This document shows positions 6,132-14,625 of a stretch of DNA of 17,207 bases, piece by piece. The stretch's first letter is position 1; each line of letters opens with the position of its first letter. The stretch is from contig DPVA01000040.1 in NCBI GenBank assembly GCA_003529705.1, positions 1 to 17,207 on the forward strand. Reading direction: 5' to 3'. The translations under genes and the position numbers were made by a program. The notes beneath the pieces were generated by a model. It had not been told where the DNA came from. It saw only the letters and a program-made list of their open reading frames with translations, and did not search any database. This stretch comes from Gammaproteobacteria bacterium (lineage in GTDB: Bacteria > Pseudomonadota > Gammaproteobacteria > Arenicellales > UBA868).

Positions 6132-7340
6132 ATGCCTTCCCTTGCAGATAAAAAAATTGTCGTAGGAATCACCGGGGGTATAGCGGCATATAAATCCGCT
6201 GAACTGGTCCGCCGGCTGATGGATCATGGAGCTGGGGTCCAGGTGGTGATGACCGATGCCGCCAAAGCATTTATCACCCCGCTGACCCTGCAGGCGTTAA
6301 GCGGCCGACCTGTCCGTGACACCCTTCTGGATTCTTCAGCCGAGTCCGGGATGGGTCATATCGAAATTGCCCGATGGGCAGATCATCTGGTCGTGGCGCC
6401 CGCTAGCGCCGATTTTATTGCCCGACTCGCCAGCGGAATGGCATCAGACCTTCTTGCTACCGTATGCCTTGCCACTTCCGCACCAATTATCCTGGCACCG
6501 GCGATGAATCAGGGTATGTGGCGCAAGTCAGCTACGCAGCGCAATATCGCAACGCTCATGGCCGACGGCATCACGATTGTGGGGCCAGCGTCCGGAGAGC
6601 AGGCCTGTGGCGACGTGGGACCGGGAAGAATGCTTGAACCCTCCGAAATCATCAGTCATCTTACGAGGACTGGGAATAACCATTCGCTGGATGGCGCCAG
6701 CGTGACAATCACGGCAGGACCGACATGGGAAGCCCTTGACCCGGTACGGGCGCTATCCAATCACAGTTCCGGCAAAATGGGATATGCCGTCGCCATAGCC
6801 GCAGCAGCGGCCGGCGCGGCAGTCACGTTGATCAGTGGGCCGACGGCACTCAATCCACCGCCGGGAATTCAATATCGACCAGTCCAGTCCGCTGAGGAAA
6901 TGCTGGCCGCGGTCGAGCAGGACATCGACACCTGCAATGTTTTCATCGGTGTCGCCGCGGTCGCAGACTATCGCCCGCTGCGTTCCGAAACCTCAAAAAT
7001 TAAAAAGCATTCAGATTCCGTCACGCTTGAACTGGTTCGTACTCCCGATATTCTTGCCCGGGTAGCCCAACACACGAAGCGCCCGTTCACAGTTGGTTTC
7101 GCAGCAGAGACAGATCGGGCGATTCCGAATGCCCGAGAGAAACTGCATAACAAGGGTCTCGACCTGATTGCCGTCAACCAGGTCGATGAGACCAACAACC
7201 CTTTCGGCAGTGAAGAGAATCACCTGATCCTGATCAGTAAAACCGATGAGATTGATCTAGGACGTGACAGCAAAACCGTCCTCGCCGAAAAACTGATATC
7301 GGAGATTGCCCACCGTTACCATGACGAGTATTCAGCTTAA
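6132..7340 (+). CDS. coaBC: Bifunctional phosphopantothenoylcysteine synthetase/decarboxylase
   Basis: CoaBC carries out two consecutive steps of coenzyme A synthesis. It couples cysteine to 4'-phosphopantothenate with CTP (CoaB), then decarboxylates the product using FMN (CoaC). The 402-residue protein starts with the flavoprotein domain (about 1-190): [10 protein letters not shown], the catalytic H76 ([10 protein letters not shown]), N126 in PAMNQGMW and C159 in [13 protein letters not shown]. The CoaB domain (about 191-400) shows ITAGPTWE, the dimer/CTP motif [20 protein letters not shown] and K289 in the KIKK loop. All key residues of the E. coli enzyme are present. There is no clear Shine-Dalgarno sequence before the ATG. 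Its end overlaps dut by 20 bases, implying co-translation, as in the conserved coaBC-dut pair of Gammaproteobacteria. Confidence 0.97.
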   Translation: MPSLADKKIVVGITGGIAAYKSAELVRRLMDHGAGVQVVMTDAAKAFITPLTLQALSGRPVRDTLLDSSAESGMGHIEIARWADHLVVAPASADFIARLASGMASDLLATVCLATSAPIILAPAMNQGMWRKSATQRNIATLMADGITIVGPASGEQACGDVGPGRMLEPSEIISHLTRTGNNHSLDGASVTITAGPTWEALDPVRALSNHSSGKMGYAVAIAAAAAGAAVTLISGPTALNPPPGIQYRPVQSAEEMLAAVEQDIDTCNVFIGVAAVADYRPLRSETSKIKKHSDSVTLELVRTPDILARVAQHTKRPFTVGFAAETDRAIPNAREKLHNKGLDLIAVNQVDETNNPFGSEENHLILISKTDEIDLGRDSKTVLAEKLISEIAHRYHDEYSA

Positions 7341-7776
7341 GATTATTGACGAACGTCTGGGGAAAGAATTTGCTTTTCCGGATTATTCAACCCCGGGTTC
7401 TGCTGGCGTTGATCTAGTTGCCTGCCTGGACAGCCCTTTGATGATTACACCAGGTCAGTGCGAACTCATCCCCAGTGGCATCTCCATACACCTCGCGGAC
7501 CCTTCTCTTGCCGCCATGTTGCTGCCGCGATCCGGTCTTGGTCACAAGCACGGGATTGTCCTTGGGAATCTGGTCGGCCTTATCGATAGTGACTATCAGG
7601 GAGAAATCAAAATTTCCTGCTGGAACCGAGGCAGTGAATCCTTTGAAATCCAGCCCGGAGACCGAATAGCGCAGCTCGTGGTAGTCCCCGTAGTCCAATG
7701 TCAGTTCGAAGTGGTCGATTCATTTGAGGAAAGTGAGCGGGCCGACGGCGGCTTCGGACATACGGGTACACGTTGA
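7321..7776 (+). CDS. dut: Deoxyuridine 5'-triphosphate nucleotidohydrolase (dUTPase)
   Basis: This homotrimeric dUTPase hydrolyses dUTP to dUMP and pyrophosphate, preventing uracil incorporation and supplying dTMP synthesis. The 151-residue product has all five family motifs in order: [33 protein letters not shown] (with the catalytic Asp of LIDSDY), PGDRIAQLV and the C-terminal flap [10 protein letters not shown]. The ATG at 7321 is chosen because it matches the family N-terminus. An in-frame TTG at 7306 would add five residues and has GGAG crowded against it, whereas that GGAG is 16 bases from the ATG. Expression probably depends on coupling with coaBC, which it overlaps by 20 bases. sucA begins 115 bases later. 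Confidence 0.96.
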   Translation: MTSIQLKIIDERLGKEFAFPDYSTPGSAGVDLVACLDSPLMITPGQCELIPSGISIHLADPSLAAMLLPRSGLGHKHGIVLGNLVGLIDSDYQGEIKISCWNRGSESFEIQPGDRIAQLVVVPVVQCQFEVVDSFEESERADGGFGHTGTR

Positions 7777-7794
7777 TTACTTTTTAACTCTCGG

Positions 7795-7826
7795 GCGTGT
7801 GGATGCTGGCAACAGCCTGCTCACGC
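7795..7826 (+). other. Hairpin with GCAA tetraloop between dut and sucA
   Basis: A two-part stem is visible: GCGTG (7795-7799) with CACGC (7822-7826), and GCTG (7805-7808) with CAGC (7813-7816). A symmetrical 5x5 internal loop separates them, and the apex is GCAA, a GNRA-type tetraloop. No T tract follows, so it is a poor intrinsic terminator. It may protect the dut transcript end or act in regulation. Confidence 0.3.
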
Positions 7827-7836
7827 ATGGATCAGT

Positions 7837-7842
7837 TATACT
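7837..7842 (+). promoter_or_regulatory. Possible -10 element of the sucA-sucB-lpd operon
   Basis: TATACT matches TATAAT at 5 of 6 positions, 49 bases before the sucA ATG. The corresponding -35 region overlaps the hairpin just upstream and has no good match, so the promoter may need an activator or may be false. Predicted leader length is about 43 bases. Confidence 0.35.
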
Positions 7843-7891
7843 TTAAGATGAGGTTAAAGTCGTCAATTCTCGCGCTACCCGCGCCTGCCGA

Positions 7892-10699
7892 ATGAGCAAA
7901 AAGACCGGCCAGAGACCGCCGCTGTCTCTCGCACTTTCCGGGGTAAATCGTGCCTACTTGGAGGACCTTTTTGCTCGGTTCGATGAAGACCCCGACAGTG
8001 TGCCCGACAGCTGGTCCCGTTTCTTTGCCGATCTGCCTGATGAGCCCGCGGTGTCACATGTCGCACCCCTCAGCCCCGGCAAGGAAACAAATGACTTTGG
8101 CCGGAGACAGGCAGCGGTCCTTCGCCTCGTCAATGCCTACCGAACGCGTGGTCACAGTATTGCAAATACGGATCCTCTCGGCATTTCGAGCCCATCGATT
8201 CCTGAAGATTTTGATCTCTCGTTTCAGGGACTTTCAAAGGAGGACCTGCTGAGGGTTTTTGATACCGGCTCTCTTGCCTTTGGTCCGGACAAGTTACCAC
8301 TGCAGCGCATTCTTGACCTCTGCGAGGAGGTTTACTGCGGACCCGTGGGTGTGGAATTCATGCATATTTCGGACACCGTAGAAAAGCGGTGGGTTCAAGA
8401 ACGCTTGGAAACAGATCCGGTTCGACCCCGTCCCAATGCTAACTTCAAAAAGCACCTGCTCCAACGCCTAACTGCTGCGGAAGGCCTAGAACGGTATCTA
8501 CATACCCGGTTCGTCGGCCAGAAGCGGTTTTCTCTGGAAGGTGGGGAAACATTGGTACCAGCACTTCAGGAACTGATTCAGGTTTCGGGAAACGCCGGGG
8601 TAAAAGAAGTCGTGATCGGCATGGCGCACCGCGGGCGGCTCAACGTACTGGTCAACATTCTGGGCAAATCCCCAGAGGAACTTTTCAGCGAATTCGAGGG
8701 CAAGATTGAAACCAACGGTGCGGACATCAACACCGGCGATGTCAAGTATCACCAAGGATTTTCTGCAGACGTCAACACCCCGGGCGGGGCGGTTCACGTA
8801 GCGCTTTCATTTAATCCCTCGCACCTCGAGATCATCAATCCCGTGGTGGAAGGGTCCGTACGTGCCCGGCAGGACCGACGAGGCGACGAAAACAAAGATC
8901 AGGTGATGCCTGTTCTGATTCACGGGGATGCAGCATTCGCCGGACAGGGAGTGGTTATGGAAACCCTTAATATGTCCAATACCCGGGGCTTTTCAACCGG
9001 CGGCACAATCCACCTGATTGTGAATAACCAGATTGGATTCACAACCCGTAACCCCCTTGATGCCCGATCGACACCGTACTGCACTGAGATCGCAAAAATG
9101 GTGCAAGCGCCGATTTTCCATGTCAATGGTGACGACCCCGAAGCCGTAATATTCACTATCGAACTTGCACACCGCTACCGCATGCATTTTCACAAGGATG
9201 TCGTAATCGACATTATCTGCTATCGCCGACTCGGTCATAACGAGGCCGATGAGCCTTCGATCACACAACCGTCGATGTATCGTGTTATCCGGAGTATGCC
9301 GACGACTCGTCAACTGTATGCCGAGAAACTGATTGGCGAAGGGACCATCAGTCAGGCACAGAGTGACACGCTGGTGACAGACTACCGAGAGGCGCTCGAT
9401 GAAGGGCATGTGGTCTACCCTCCTGCCTATGATGCCGACCAGTCCCGTTTTCTTGTTGACTGGGCGCCATACCTGGGCACGCAGTGGACAGATCCAGCCG
9501 ATACGGCGATCACGCGTGAGCGTGTCATCAGCCTCAACCAACTTATGGTTACCCTGCCCGACGGCTTTGAGCCTCATCGCAGGGTAAAACGGATACTCGA
9601 AGACCGAACCCGTATGGCGCAAGGTGAGATCATGATGGACTGGGGTTTTGCCGAGACCATGGCTTATGCATCGCTGATCGAGGATGGCTACTCGGTCAGA
9701 TTATCGGGACAGGATTCTGGGCGTGGCACTTTTTCGCATCGCCACGCAGTCCTGAAGAACCAAGCCCGGCGTCAACCTTACGTACCGCTGCGAAGTATTG
9801 GCGATGACCCATCGAAATTCCTGGTGATCGATTCCCTGCTATCGGAAGAAGCCGTGTTGGGTTTTGAATATGGTTACGCCACCACGGAACCACGCACTCT
9901 GACAATCTGGGAGGCGCAGTTCGGCGATTTTGCCAACGGGGCACAAGTTGTCATTGATCAGTTCATCAGCAGTGGCGAGGCCAAATGGCAGCGACTGTGT
10001 GGTCTCACGCTTTTTCTGCCGCACGGCCTGGAGGGTCAGGGACCAGAACACTCCTCGGCTCGGCTCGAACGTTTCCTGCAATTATGCGGTGATAACAATA
10101 TGCAGGTCTGTGTTCCCACCACGCCCGCCCAGTTCTTTCATTTGCTCAGAAGACAAATGATCCGGCCACTGCGCCGTCCTCTCGTCGTCATGACGCCGAA
10201 GAGTCTGCTGCGGCACCGTCACTCGGTATCACCCCTGACCGATCTTACGGAGGACAAGTTTCATAATCTTTTGGACGATCCCTGCGTCAAGGACAAAAAT
10301 ACTGTGAGCCGGATCGTGCTCTGCACCGGCAAGGTCTACTTTGATCTTGACGAGGAACGAACGCGTCGTAACCAGCAGACGGTCGCGATCATTCGGCTCG
10401 AGCAACTTTATCCGATGCCGCAGGAACAGCTTGCGGTGATGCTGGCGGAACACCCTAATTGTAAAACTATCGTCTGGTGTCAGGAAGAGCCGCGAAATCA
10501 GGGTTCGTGGCACCGGATTCAGAATCACCTCGCCCGGGCGATACGCAATGATCAGAATCTCGAGCACGTCAGTCGAGATGCGTCAGCATCACCCGCCGTG
10601 GGGTATTATCAAAAACATCTTGAGGAACAGGAAAACCTGGTGAGCGAGGCACTCGGACCGGAGTCCGCCCTGCTAACCGCCACCGCAGTCGGGAGTTAA
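7892..10699 (+). CDS. sucA: 2-oxoglutarate dehydrogenase E1 component
   Basis: This is the thiamine-diphosphate-dependent E1 enzyme. It decarboxylates 2-oxoglutarate in the TCA cycle and passes the succinyl group to the lipoyl arm of E2. At 935 residues it is full length. The N-terminal E2-binding segment ([20 protein letters not shown]) is present. The first catalytic region has H246 ([13 protein letters not shown]), the diphosphate/Mg site from D346 ([10 protein letters not shown]) to N379 ([10 protein letters not shown]), and [12 protein letters not shown]. The transketolase-type region carries [26 protein letters not shown] and [20 protein letters not shown]. The ATG at 7892 gives the conserved N-terminus, although no Shine-Dalgarno sequence precedes it. 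sucB starts five bases after the stop. Assignment is very secure. Confidence 0.98.
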   Translation: MSKKTGQRPPLSLALSGVNRAYLEDLFARFDEDPDSVPDSWSRFFADLPDEPAVSHVAPLSPGKETNDFGRRQAAVLRLVNAYRTRGHSIANTDPLGISSPSIPEDFDLSFQGLSKEDLLRVFDTGSLAFGPDKLPLQRILDLCEEVYCGPVGVEFMHISDTVEKRWVQERLETDPVRPRPNANFKKHLLQRLTAAEGLERYLHTRFVGQKRFSLEGGETLVPALQELIQVSGNAGVKEVVIGMAHRGRLNVLVNILGKSPEELFSEFEGKIETNGADINTGDVKYHQGFSADVNTPGGAVHVALSFNPSHLEIINPVVEGSVRARQDRRGDENKDQVMPVLIHGDAAFAGQGVVMETLNMSNTRGFSTGGTIHLIVNNQIGFTTRNPLDARSTPYCTEIAKMVQAPIFHVNGDDPEAVIFTIELAHRYRMHFHKDVVIDIICYRRLGHNEADEPSITQPSMYRVIRSMPTTRQLYAEKLIGEGTISQAQSDTLVTDYREALDEGHVVYPPAYDADQSRFLVDWAPYLGTQWTDPADTAITRERVISLNQLMVTLPDGFEPHRRVKRILEDRTRMAQGEIMMDWGFAETMAYASLIEDGYSVRLSGQDSGRGTFSHRHAVLKNQARRQPYVPLRSIGDDPSKFLVIDSLLSEEAVLGFEYGYATTEPRTLTIWEAQFGDFANGAQVVIDQFISSGEAKWQRLCGLTLFLPHGLEGQGPEHSSARLERFLQLCGDNNMQVCVPTTPAQFFHLLRRQMIRPLRRPLVVMTPKSLLRHRHSVSPLTDLTEDKFHNLLDDPCVKDKNTVSRIVLCTGKVYFDLDEERTRRNQQTVAIIRLEQLYPMPQEQLAVMLAEHPNCKTIVWCQEEPRNQGSWHRIQNHLARAIRNDQNLEHVSRDASASPAVGYYQKHLEEQENLVSEALGPESALLTATAVGS

Positions 10700-10704
10700 C
10701 AACA

Positions 10705-11925
10705 GTGGCTGTTGAGATCAAAGTTCCGATGCTGCCCGAATCCGTATCGGATGCAACAATGCTGCATTGGCATGTCAAGGCGGGGCAAGCAGTGCGCCGT
10801 GATGACAACCTGGTCGATATCGAAACCGAGAAAGTCGTTTTGGAAGTTCCCGCGCCCCGCGACGGCGTAATCACGGAAATTCTGCGTACCGAGGGTGATA
10901 CTGTCATCGCTGAGGATGTTATCGCGCTGTTTGAAGAAAAAGCAGAAATGGCGGCATCTGAGACATCTGCCACTGAGGAAACCACCCGCCGAGAGCCTCT
11001 TCAGGATTCTCCTCCGCCCGATAGCCTTCCCTCCCCTGAGCACCACGAGACGTCAGCTGCAGCAGGCCCAGTGCCGCCCGCAGGGCCCGCGGTGAAGCAT
11101 CTTGCTGCCACCGAGGGAGTGGAACTCACGAATATACAGGGCACCGGCCGGGGCGGGCGAATTCTCAAGAGAGATGTCCAGGCGTATACCGGACAGCCCT
11201 CAACACTGACGGAAACAGATGACCAGAAAGGTGTGCGTAGGCAGCCCATGAGTCGTCTACGCAAGACGATTGCGTCCCGACTGATTCAGGCCCAGCAAAA
11301 CGCTGCGATCCTGACGACCTTCAACGAAATCGATCTTTATGAGGTCAAGGCTCTTCGGGCCCGCTACCGAGATGCTTTTGAAAGAGCACACGGCGTTCGT
11401 CTTGGGTTTATGTCTTTTTTTGTCAAAGCGTGCGTAGAAGCACTGAAGCGATTCCCGATCATCAACGCAGCCGTTGAAGAAACGGATATTCTTTACCATG
11501 ACTACTATGACATTGGGATAGCGGTCTCGTCGCCCAGAGGTCTCGTGGTGCCCGTACTCCGCGATGCAGAGCGTCTTGGCCTTGCCCAAATTGAAACCTC
11601 TATTGCGACCTTCGGAGATCGGGCGAAATCAGGCGCACTCAGTCTCGATGAAATCACCGGAGGGACCTTTACCATCACCAATGGCGGCGTTTTCGGATCG
11701 ATGCTCTCAACACCGATCCTGAATCCTCCGCAAAGCGCTATCCTGGGGATGCACAAAATCCAGGATCGACCCGTGGTATTAAATGGTGACATCGTAATTC
11801 GCCCGATGATGTATCTTGCGCTGTCCTATGATCACAGGATCATTGACGGTGCGGACGCTGTCTCCTTTCTGGTTGCGATAAAAGCAACACTGGAAGATCC
11901 CGCCCGCCTGCTTCTCGAGGTGTGA
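10705..11925 (+). CDS. sucB: 2-oxoglutarate dehydrogenase E2, dihydrolipoyl succinyltransferase
   Basis: This is the core E2 subunit, transferring succinyl from its lipoyl arm to CoA. It has 406 residues. The lipoyl domain (about 1-78) carries the lipoylated K43 in [15 protein letters not shown] Pro/Ala/Glu-rich flexible linker follows. The peripheral subunit-binding domain (about 130-160) reads [20 protein letters not shown] then GGRILKRDV. The catalytic domain (about 178-406) ends with the active-site H377 and D381 in [36 protein letters not shown] is typical of SucB rather than of the pyruvate enzyme. Start is GTG at 10705, with GGGAG (10691-10695) nine bases upstream and overlapping the end of sucA. 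It is the second gene of the operon. Confidence 0.97.
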   Translation: MAVEIKVPMLPESVSDATMLHWHVKAGQAVRRDDNLVDIETEKVVLEVPAPRDGVITEILRTEGDTVIAEDVIALFEEKAEMAASETSATEETTRREPLQDSPPPDSLPSPEHHETSAAAGPVPPAGPAVKHLAATEGVELTNIQGTGRGGRILKRDVQAYTGQPSTLTETDDQKGVRRQPMSRLRKTIASRLIQAQQNAAILTTFNEIDLYEVKALRARYRDAFERAHGVRLGFMSFFVKACVEALKRFPIINAAVEETDILYHDYYDIGIAVSSPRGLVVPVLRDAERLGLAQIETSIATFGDRAKSGALSLDEITGGTFTITNGGVFGSMLSTPILNPPQSAILGMHKIQDRPVVLNGDIVIRPMMYLALSYDHRIIDGADAVSFLVAIKATLEDPARLLLEV

Positions 11926-11952
11926 TCCTCTGTACCGGCCAGACCCAGACAA

Positions 11953-13377
11953 ATGAGTGACTTCGACGTCATCGTCATCGGAGCGGGCCCGGGGGGATAT
12001 GTTGCTGCTATCCGATGTGCGCAACTTGGACTCCAAACAGCCTGCATCGACCACTGGGTTGACGATAAAGGTAAACCCTCCCCTGGCGGCACGTGTCTCA
12101 ACGTCGGTTGTATTCCATCGAAGGCGTTGCTGGATTCATCGGAACGCTACGAAGAAGTGAGGCTTTATTCCCGGGATCATGGCATAAGCGCCGCACCTGT
12201 CTCGATTGATGTTGCAAAGATGCAGGTCCGTAAAGAACAAATTGTTTCGGACCTTACCAGCGGTATAAGTGCGCTGTTCAAATCAAATCAGATCACGTTT
12301 ATCAGTGGCCACGGTTGCCTGATTGAATCCGGCAAGGTTCGCGTCTCCTCAGACGCCGAGCCAGAGCAGATTCTAAGCGCCACCGACGTGATTCTGGCAA
12401 GCGGATCGCAACCGCTTCAACTGCCCGGGATGCCAGTAGACAATAAAGTTATTTTTGATTCCTCTGGGGCACTGGCATTTTCTGCGGTACCTAAGACGTT
12501 AGGCATTATTGGTGCCGGCGTCATCGGCCTTGAACTGGGCAGCGTATGGCGCCGTCTTGGTGCCGAAGTTGTTATCCTTGAGGCAATGGATTCTCTACTC
12601 AGCAGTGCTGACCGCATGATTGCCCGCGAGGCAAAAAAGCAGTTCACCCGCCAGGGACTCGATATCCGCCTCGGATGCCAGGTCACCGCAGTCGCTCCGG
12701 CAAAAGAGGGATGCACCGTCCACTATCGCACAACCGAACAGGACCAAAGTATTGACGTGGAACGGCTGATTGTTGCGGTCGGACGCCGCCCCTATACGGA
12801 GGGTCTGTTCGAGCCCGGCTGCGGGATCGAGTTGGGGGAGCGTGGGGTGGTGAGTGTGGATGCGAACTGTGCTACCGGAGTTCGAGGCGTATGGGCCATC
12901 GGCGATGTGGTTGGCGGAGCCATGCTGGCTCACAAGGCTTCAGAAGAAGGTGTTGCCGTCGCCGAACGCATCGCCAGTGGTGGGGGCCATGTGGATTATT
13001 CGGCAGTGCCCTGGGTCATCTATACGCATCCCGAGATCGCCTGGGTTGGCGCCACAGAGGATGAACTCAAGTCTGAAGGGATCGAGTACAAGGTAGGAAT
13101 TTTCCCTTTCGCCGCAAGCGGTCGTGCCAAGGCTGTTGGGGCAACCGATGGATTTGCCAAGATCATTGCTTGCGGCGAAACAGACCAGATTCTGGGTGCA
13201 CACATGATCGGCGCCCAGGCTTCTGAACTCATCAACGAGGCGGTCCTTGCCATGTCGATGGAGGCAAGTGCGGAAGACTTGGCCCGCACGGTGCACGCAC
13301 ATCCAACGCTGGCGGAGGTCGTTCACGAGGCAGCCCTCGCTTCCCAAGGCCGAGCAATTCACAAGGTCAACCGGTAG
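11953..13377 (+). CDS. lpd: Dihydrolipoyl dehydrogenase (E3)
   Basis: This FAD enzyme reoxidises the dihydrolipoyl arm of E2 with NAD+. The 474-residue protein has the FAD-binding GAGPGGYVAAIRCAQLG (about 10-26) and the redox disulfide C48/C53 in GGTCLNVGCIPSK. The NAD-binding GAGVIGLELGSVWRRLGAEV and the second FAD motif VWAIGDVVGGAMLAHKA follow. The dimerisation domain ends with the catalytic H450-E455 (HAHPTLAEVVHEAAL). It is the last gene of the suc operon, 27 bases after sucB, so E3 here is probably dedicated to, or at least co-expressed with, the 2-oxoglutarate complex. No Shine-Dalgarno sequence is evident before the ATG. A weak hairpin follows downstream. Confidence 0.97.
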   Translation: MSDFDVIVIGAGPGGYVAAIRCAQLGLQTACIDHWVDDKGKPSPGGTCLNVGCIPSKALLDSSERYEEVRLYSRDHGISAAPVSIDVAKMQVRKEQIVSDLTSGISALFKSNQITFISGHGCLIESGKVRVSSDAEPEQILSATDVILASGSQPLQLPGMPVDNKVIFDSSGALAFSAVPKTLGIIGAGVIGLELGSVWRRLGAEVVILEAMDSLLSSADRMIAREAKKQFTRQGLDIRLGCQVTAVAPAKEGCTVHYRTTEQDQSIDVERLIVAVGRRPYTEGLFEPGCGIELGERGVVSVDANCATGVRGVWAIGDVVGGAMLAHKASEEGVAVAERIASGGGHVDYSAVPWVIYTHPEIAWVGATEDELKSEGIEYKVGIFPFAASGRAKAVGATDGFAKIIACGETDQILGAHMIGAQASELINEAVLAMSMEASAEDLARTVHAHPTLAEVVHEAALASQGRAIHKVNR

Positions 13378-13407
13378 CCGTCTTCGCACAATGGCACACT
13401 GCTGCGT

Positions 13408-13435
13408 CTCTGGTGCCACCGCCTGCCAGCCAGAG
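13408..13435 (+). terminator. Weak hairpin after lpd
   Basis: CTCTGG (13408-13413) can pair with CCAGAG (13430-13435) around a 16-base loop, about 30 bases after the lpd stop. The following sequence has no continuous T tract. It is the only candidate terminator for the suc operon in the 125-base gap, and it overlaps the start of the next promoter. Confidence 0.25.
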
Positions 13436-13436
13436 G

Positions 13437-13465
13437 TTCTTAAGTATTTAAAAATATGGTATAAT
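13437..13465 (+). promoter_or_regulatory. Near-consensus extended -10 promoter of the small gene at 13503
   Basis: A perfect TATAAT (13460-13465) is preceded directly by TGG (13457-13459), an extended -10. At 17-base spacing is TTCTTA (13437-13442), 3 of 6 to the -35 consensus. The surrounding DNA is unusually AT-rich for the window. Transcription should start near 13472, 31 bases before the GTG at 13503. This is the best -10 region in the window. Confidence 0.65.
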
Positions 13466-13473
13466 TTGTGCTG

Positions 13474-13487
13474 GACCGAGCTCGGTC
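13474..13487. promoter_or_regulatory. Perfect 14-base palindrome at the transcription start (operator candidate)
   Basis: GACCGAG is followed immediately by its reverse complement CTCGGTC. It covers about +3 to +16 relative to the predicted transcription start. That is a typical place for a repressor dimer site. As RNA it could instead fold only imperfectly, because there is no loop. Function is inferred from position. Confidence 0.35.
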
Positions 13488-13502
13488 TCTTTCGCGGCAA
13501 CA

Positions 13503-13811
13503 GTGAGTTCGGTACAGCCCTCTGGCACTCCTAAATACATCTTTTATGCCCAGTTCAAGACACTCATGAAGAAAGCGGATCCGGTTCTAAACTACGAGGA
13601 TTTTTCCCACCTTTGCTATAACGTCGTCAAAATCGAAAAAGCGGACCTGCCAAGCGGGGGGTCGGACGGTAGCTGTTATCGCTACGTTGTGGCTAACACC
13701 GTTTCTTCAGTTACCGGGTACCGGCAGGGTACCAAGCGCGAAGTTACCCAGTATTGCGCGACGCTGATCGAAGATCTCAATCTCAGGACTATTCCAAAGA
13801 AAAAGGTCTGA
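13503..13811 (+). CDS. Small conserved-looking protein of unknown function
   Basis: I do not recognise this gene. The frame encodes 102 residues from GTG 13503, or 81 from ATG 13566. Neither start has a clear Shine-Dalgarno sequence. The predicted transcript from about 13472 favours the GTG. The product is soluble, with no signal peptide or membrane helix. It has a Lys-rich end (TIPKKKV) and three Cys (LCYN, SCYR, QYCA) that do not form a standard zinc motif. The middle part, SCYRYVV then GYRQGTKREVTQYCATLIEDLN, looks like a compact beta hairpin followed by an amphipathic helix. A strong promoter and palindrome just upstream support a real, possibly regulated, gene. A FetB-like permease follows 90 bases later on the same strand. 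No function is proposed. Confidence 0.65.
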   Translation: MSSVQPSGTPKYIFYAQFKTLMKKADPVLNYEDFSHLCYNVVKIEKADLPSGGSDGSCYRYVVANTVSSVTGYRQGTKREVTQYCATLIEDLNLRTIPKKKV

Positions 13812-13901
13812 CCTCAGAGTCCAAGATTTATCAGGGACCTTTGCCTAAGCGCAAGCACTCAATCACCGCTGCCCCCAGGCGTGCGTAAAAGGTGACCCTG
13901 C

Positions 13902-14606
13902 GTGACCATTGGGCAGATTCCTCTTACGCAACTTGCGCTGATATTCATTCCCGTTGCTGTGGTGGTGGTTATTCAATGGAAATGGTCACTGACCTACCGG
14001 GATACCCTCTATGGACTCAGCCGGATGGTGGCGCAACTACTCGCCGTCGGCTACGTGTTGGTCTTTCTTTTTGAGTCAGAAAGCTCGCTAACGGTATCCG
14101 TCACACTTTTTATCATGATTGCAGTCTCCAGCTGGATTGCACTTCGCCCCTTAGGTGAATCCCGGCCCAGCCTATACTGGATCGCCTTATTCTCAATCAC
14201 CGCAGGCTGTCTCCCTGTTCTGATGCTCTCTACCCAATTGGTGATCGATGTGGAGCCCTGGTATGCGCCTCATTATCTGATTCCGCTTGCTGGCATAATC
14301 TTCGCCAACTCTATGAACCCGGTAAGTATCGCGGGAGAGCGCTACCAGGCGGAACTCGACCATGGCCACAGTTCTGAAAAGGCCCGTTACATTGCGATGC
14401 AGACCGCAATGATCCCCCTAGTGAACTCGCTCATGGCAGTAGGTCTCGTTTCCCTGCCAGGTATGATGACGGGCCAGGTGCTTTCTGGGGTTTCCCCGCT
14501 AATTGCTGCCCGTTATCAGATTCTGGTGATGTGTATGCTCTTTAGCGCATCTGGAATATCGGTCGCATGCTTTTTGTATCTATGGGGCCGGCAGTCCTTG
14601 CGCTGA
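13902..14606 (+). CDS. fetB: FetB/YbbM-family (UPF0014) ABC transporter permease
   Basis: A 234-residue polytopic inner-membrane protein of the UPF0014 family, whose E. coli member FetB works with the ATPase FetA in iron export and oxidative-stress resistance. About seven hydrophobic segments can be seen. The family signature runs from IPLAGIIFANSMNPVSIAGE through QTAMIPLVNSLMAVGLVSLP to GMMTGQVLSGVSPLIAARYQ. The GTG at 13902 is preceded by AAGGTG (13888-13893) at good spacing. No fetA-like ATPase lies before or after it, so the partner must be encoded elsewhere or be absent. The stop codon TGA sits in the loop of a strong hairpin. It converges with the EamA gene, with only ten bases between stops. 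Confidence 0.88.
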   Translation: MTIGQIPLTQLALIFIPVAVVVVIQWKWSLTYRDTLYGLSRMVAQLLAVGYVLVFLFESESSLTVSVTLFIMIAVSSWIALRPLGESRPSLYWIALFSITAGCLPVLMLSTQLVIDVEPWYAPHYLIPLAGIIFANSMNPVSIAGERYQAELDHGHSSEKARYIAMQTAMIPLVNSLMAVGLVSLPGMMTGQVLSGVSPLIAARYQILVMCMLFSASGISVACFLYLWGRQSLR

Positions 14607-14625
14607 CGCAAGGCGCCTAGTTTTT
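14596..14625. terminator. Hairpin spanning the fetB stop, between convergent genes
   Basis: CCTTGCG (14596-14602) and CGCAAGG (14607-14613) form a perfect 7-bp stem with the tetraloop CTGA, which contains the fetB stop (TGA 14604-14606). A T5 run (14621-14625) follows seven bases after the stem, within the end of the opposite-strand gene. Termination of fetB transcripts is likely. The minus strand has no T tract after the stem. Confidence 0.5.

Noticed and set aside
8993..9622. 209-codon minus-strand open frame inside sucA
   Set aside because: It is antisense to the highly conserved sucA frame, with no recognisable domain and no ribosome site. It is a shadow.
12940..13500. 186-codon minus-strand open frame over the end of lpd
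   Set aside because: It is antisense to conserved lpd catalytic residues and contains no recognisable motif. It would also cover the strong plus-strand promoter at 13437-13465.
13503..14606. Small protein and FetB as a new two-component transporter system
   Set aside because: A 90-base gap and no functional signature in the small protein make this only an adjacency. It is kept as a question, not a claim.
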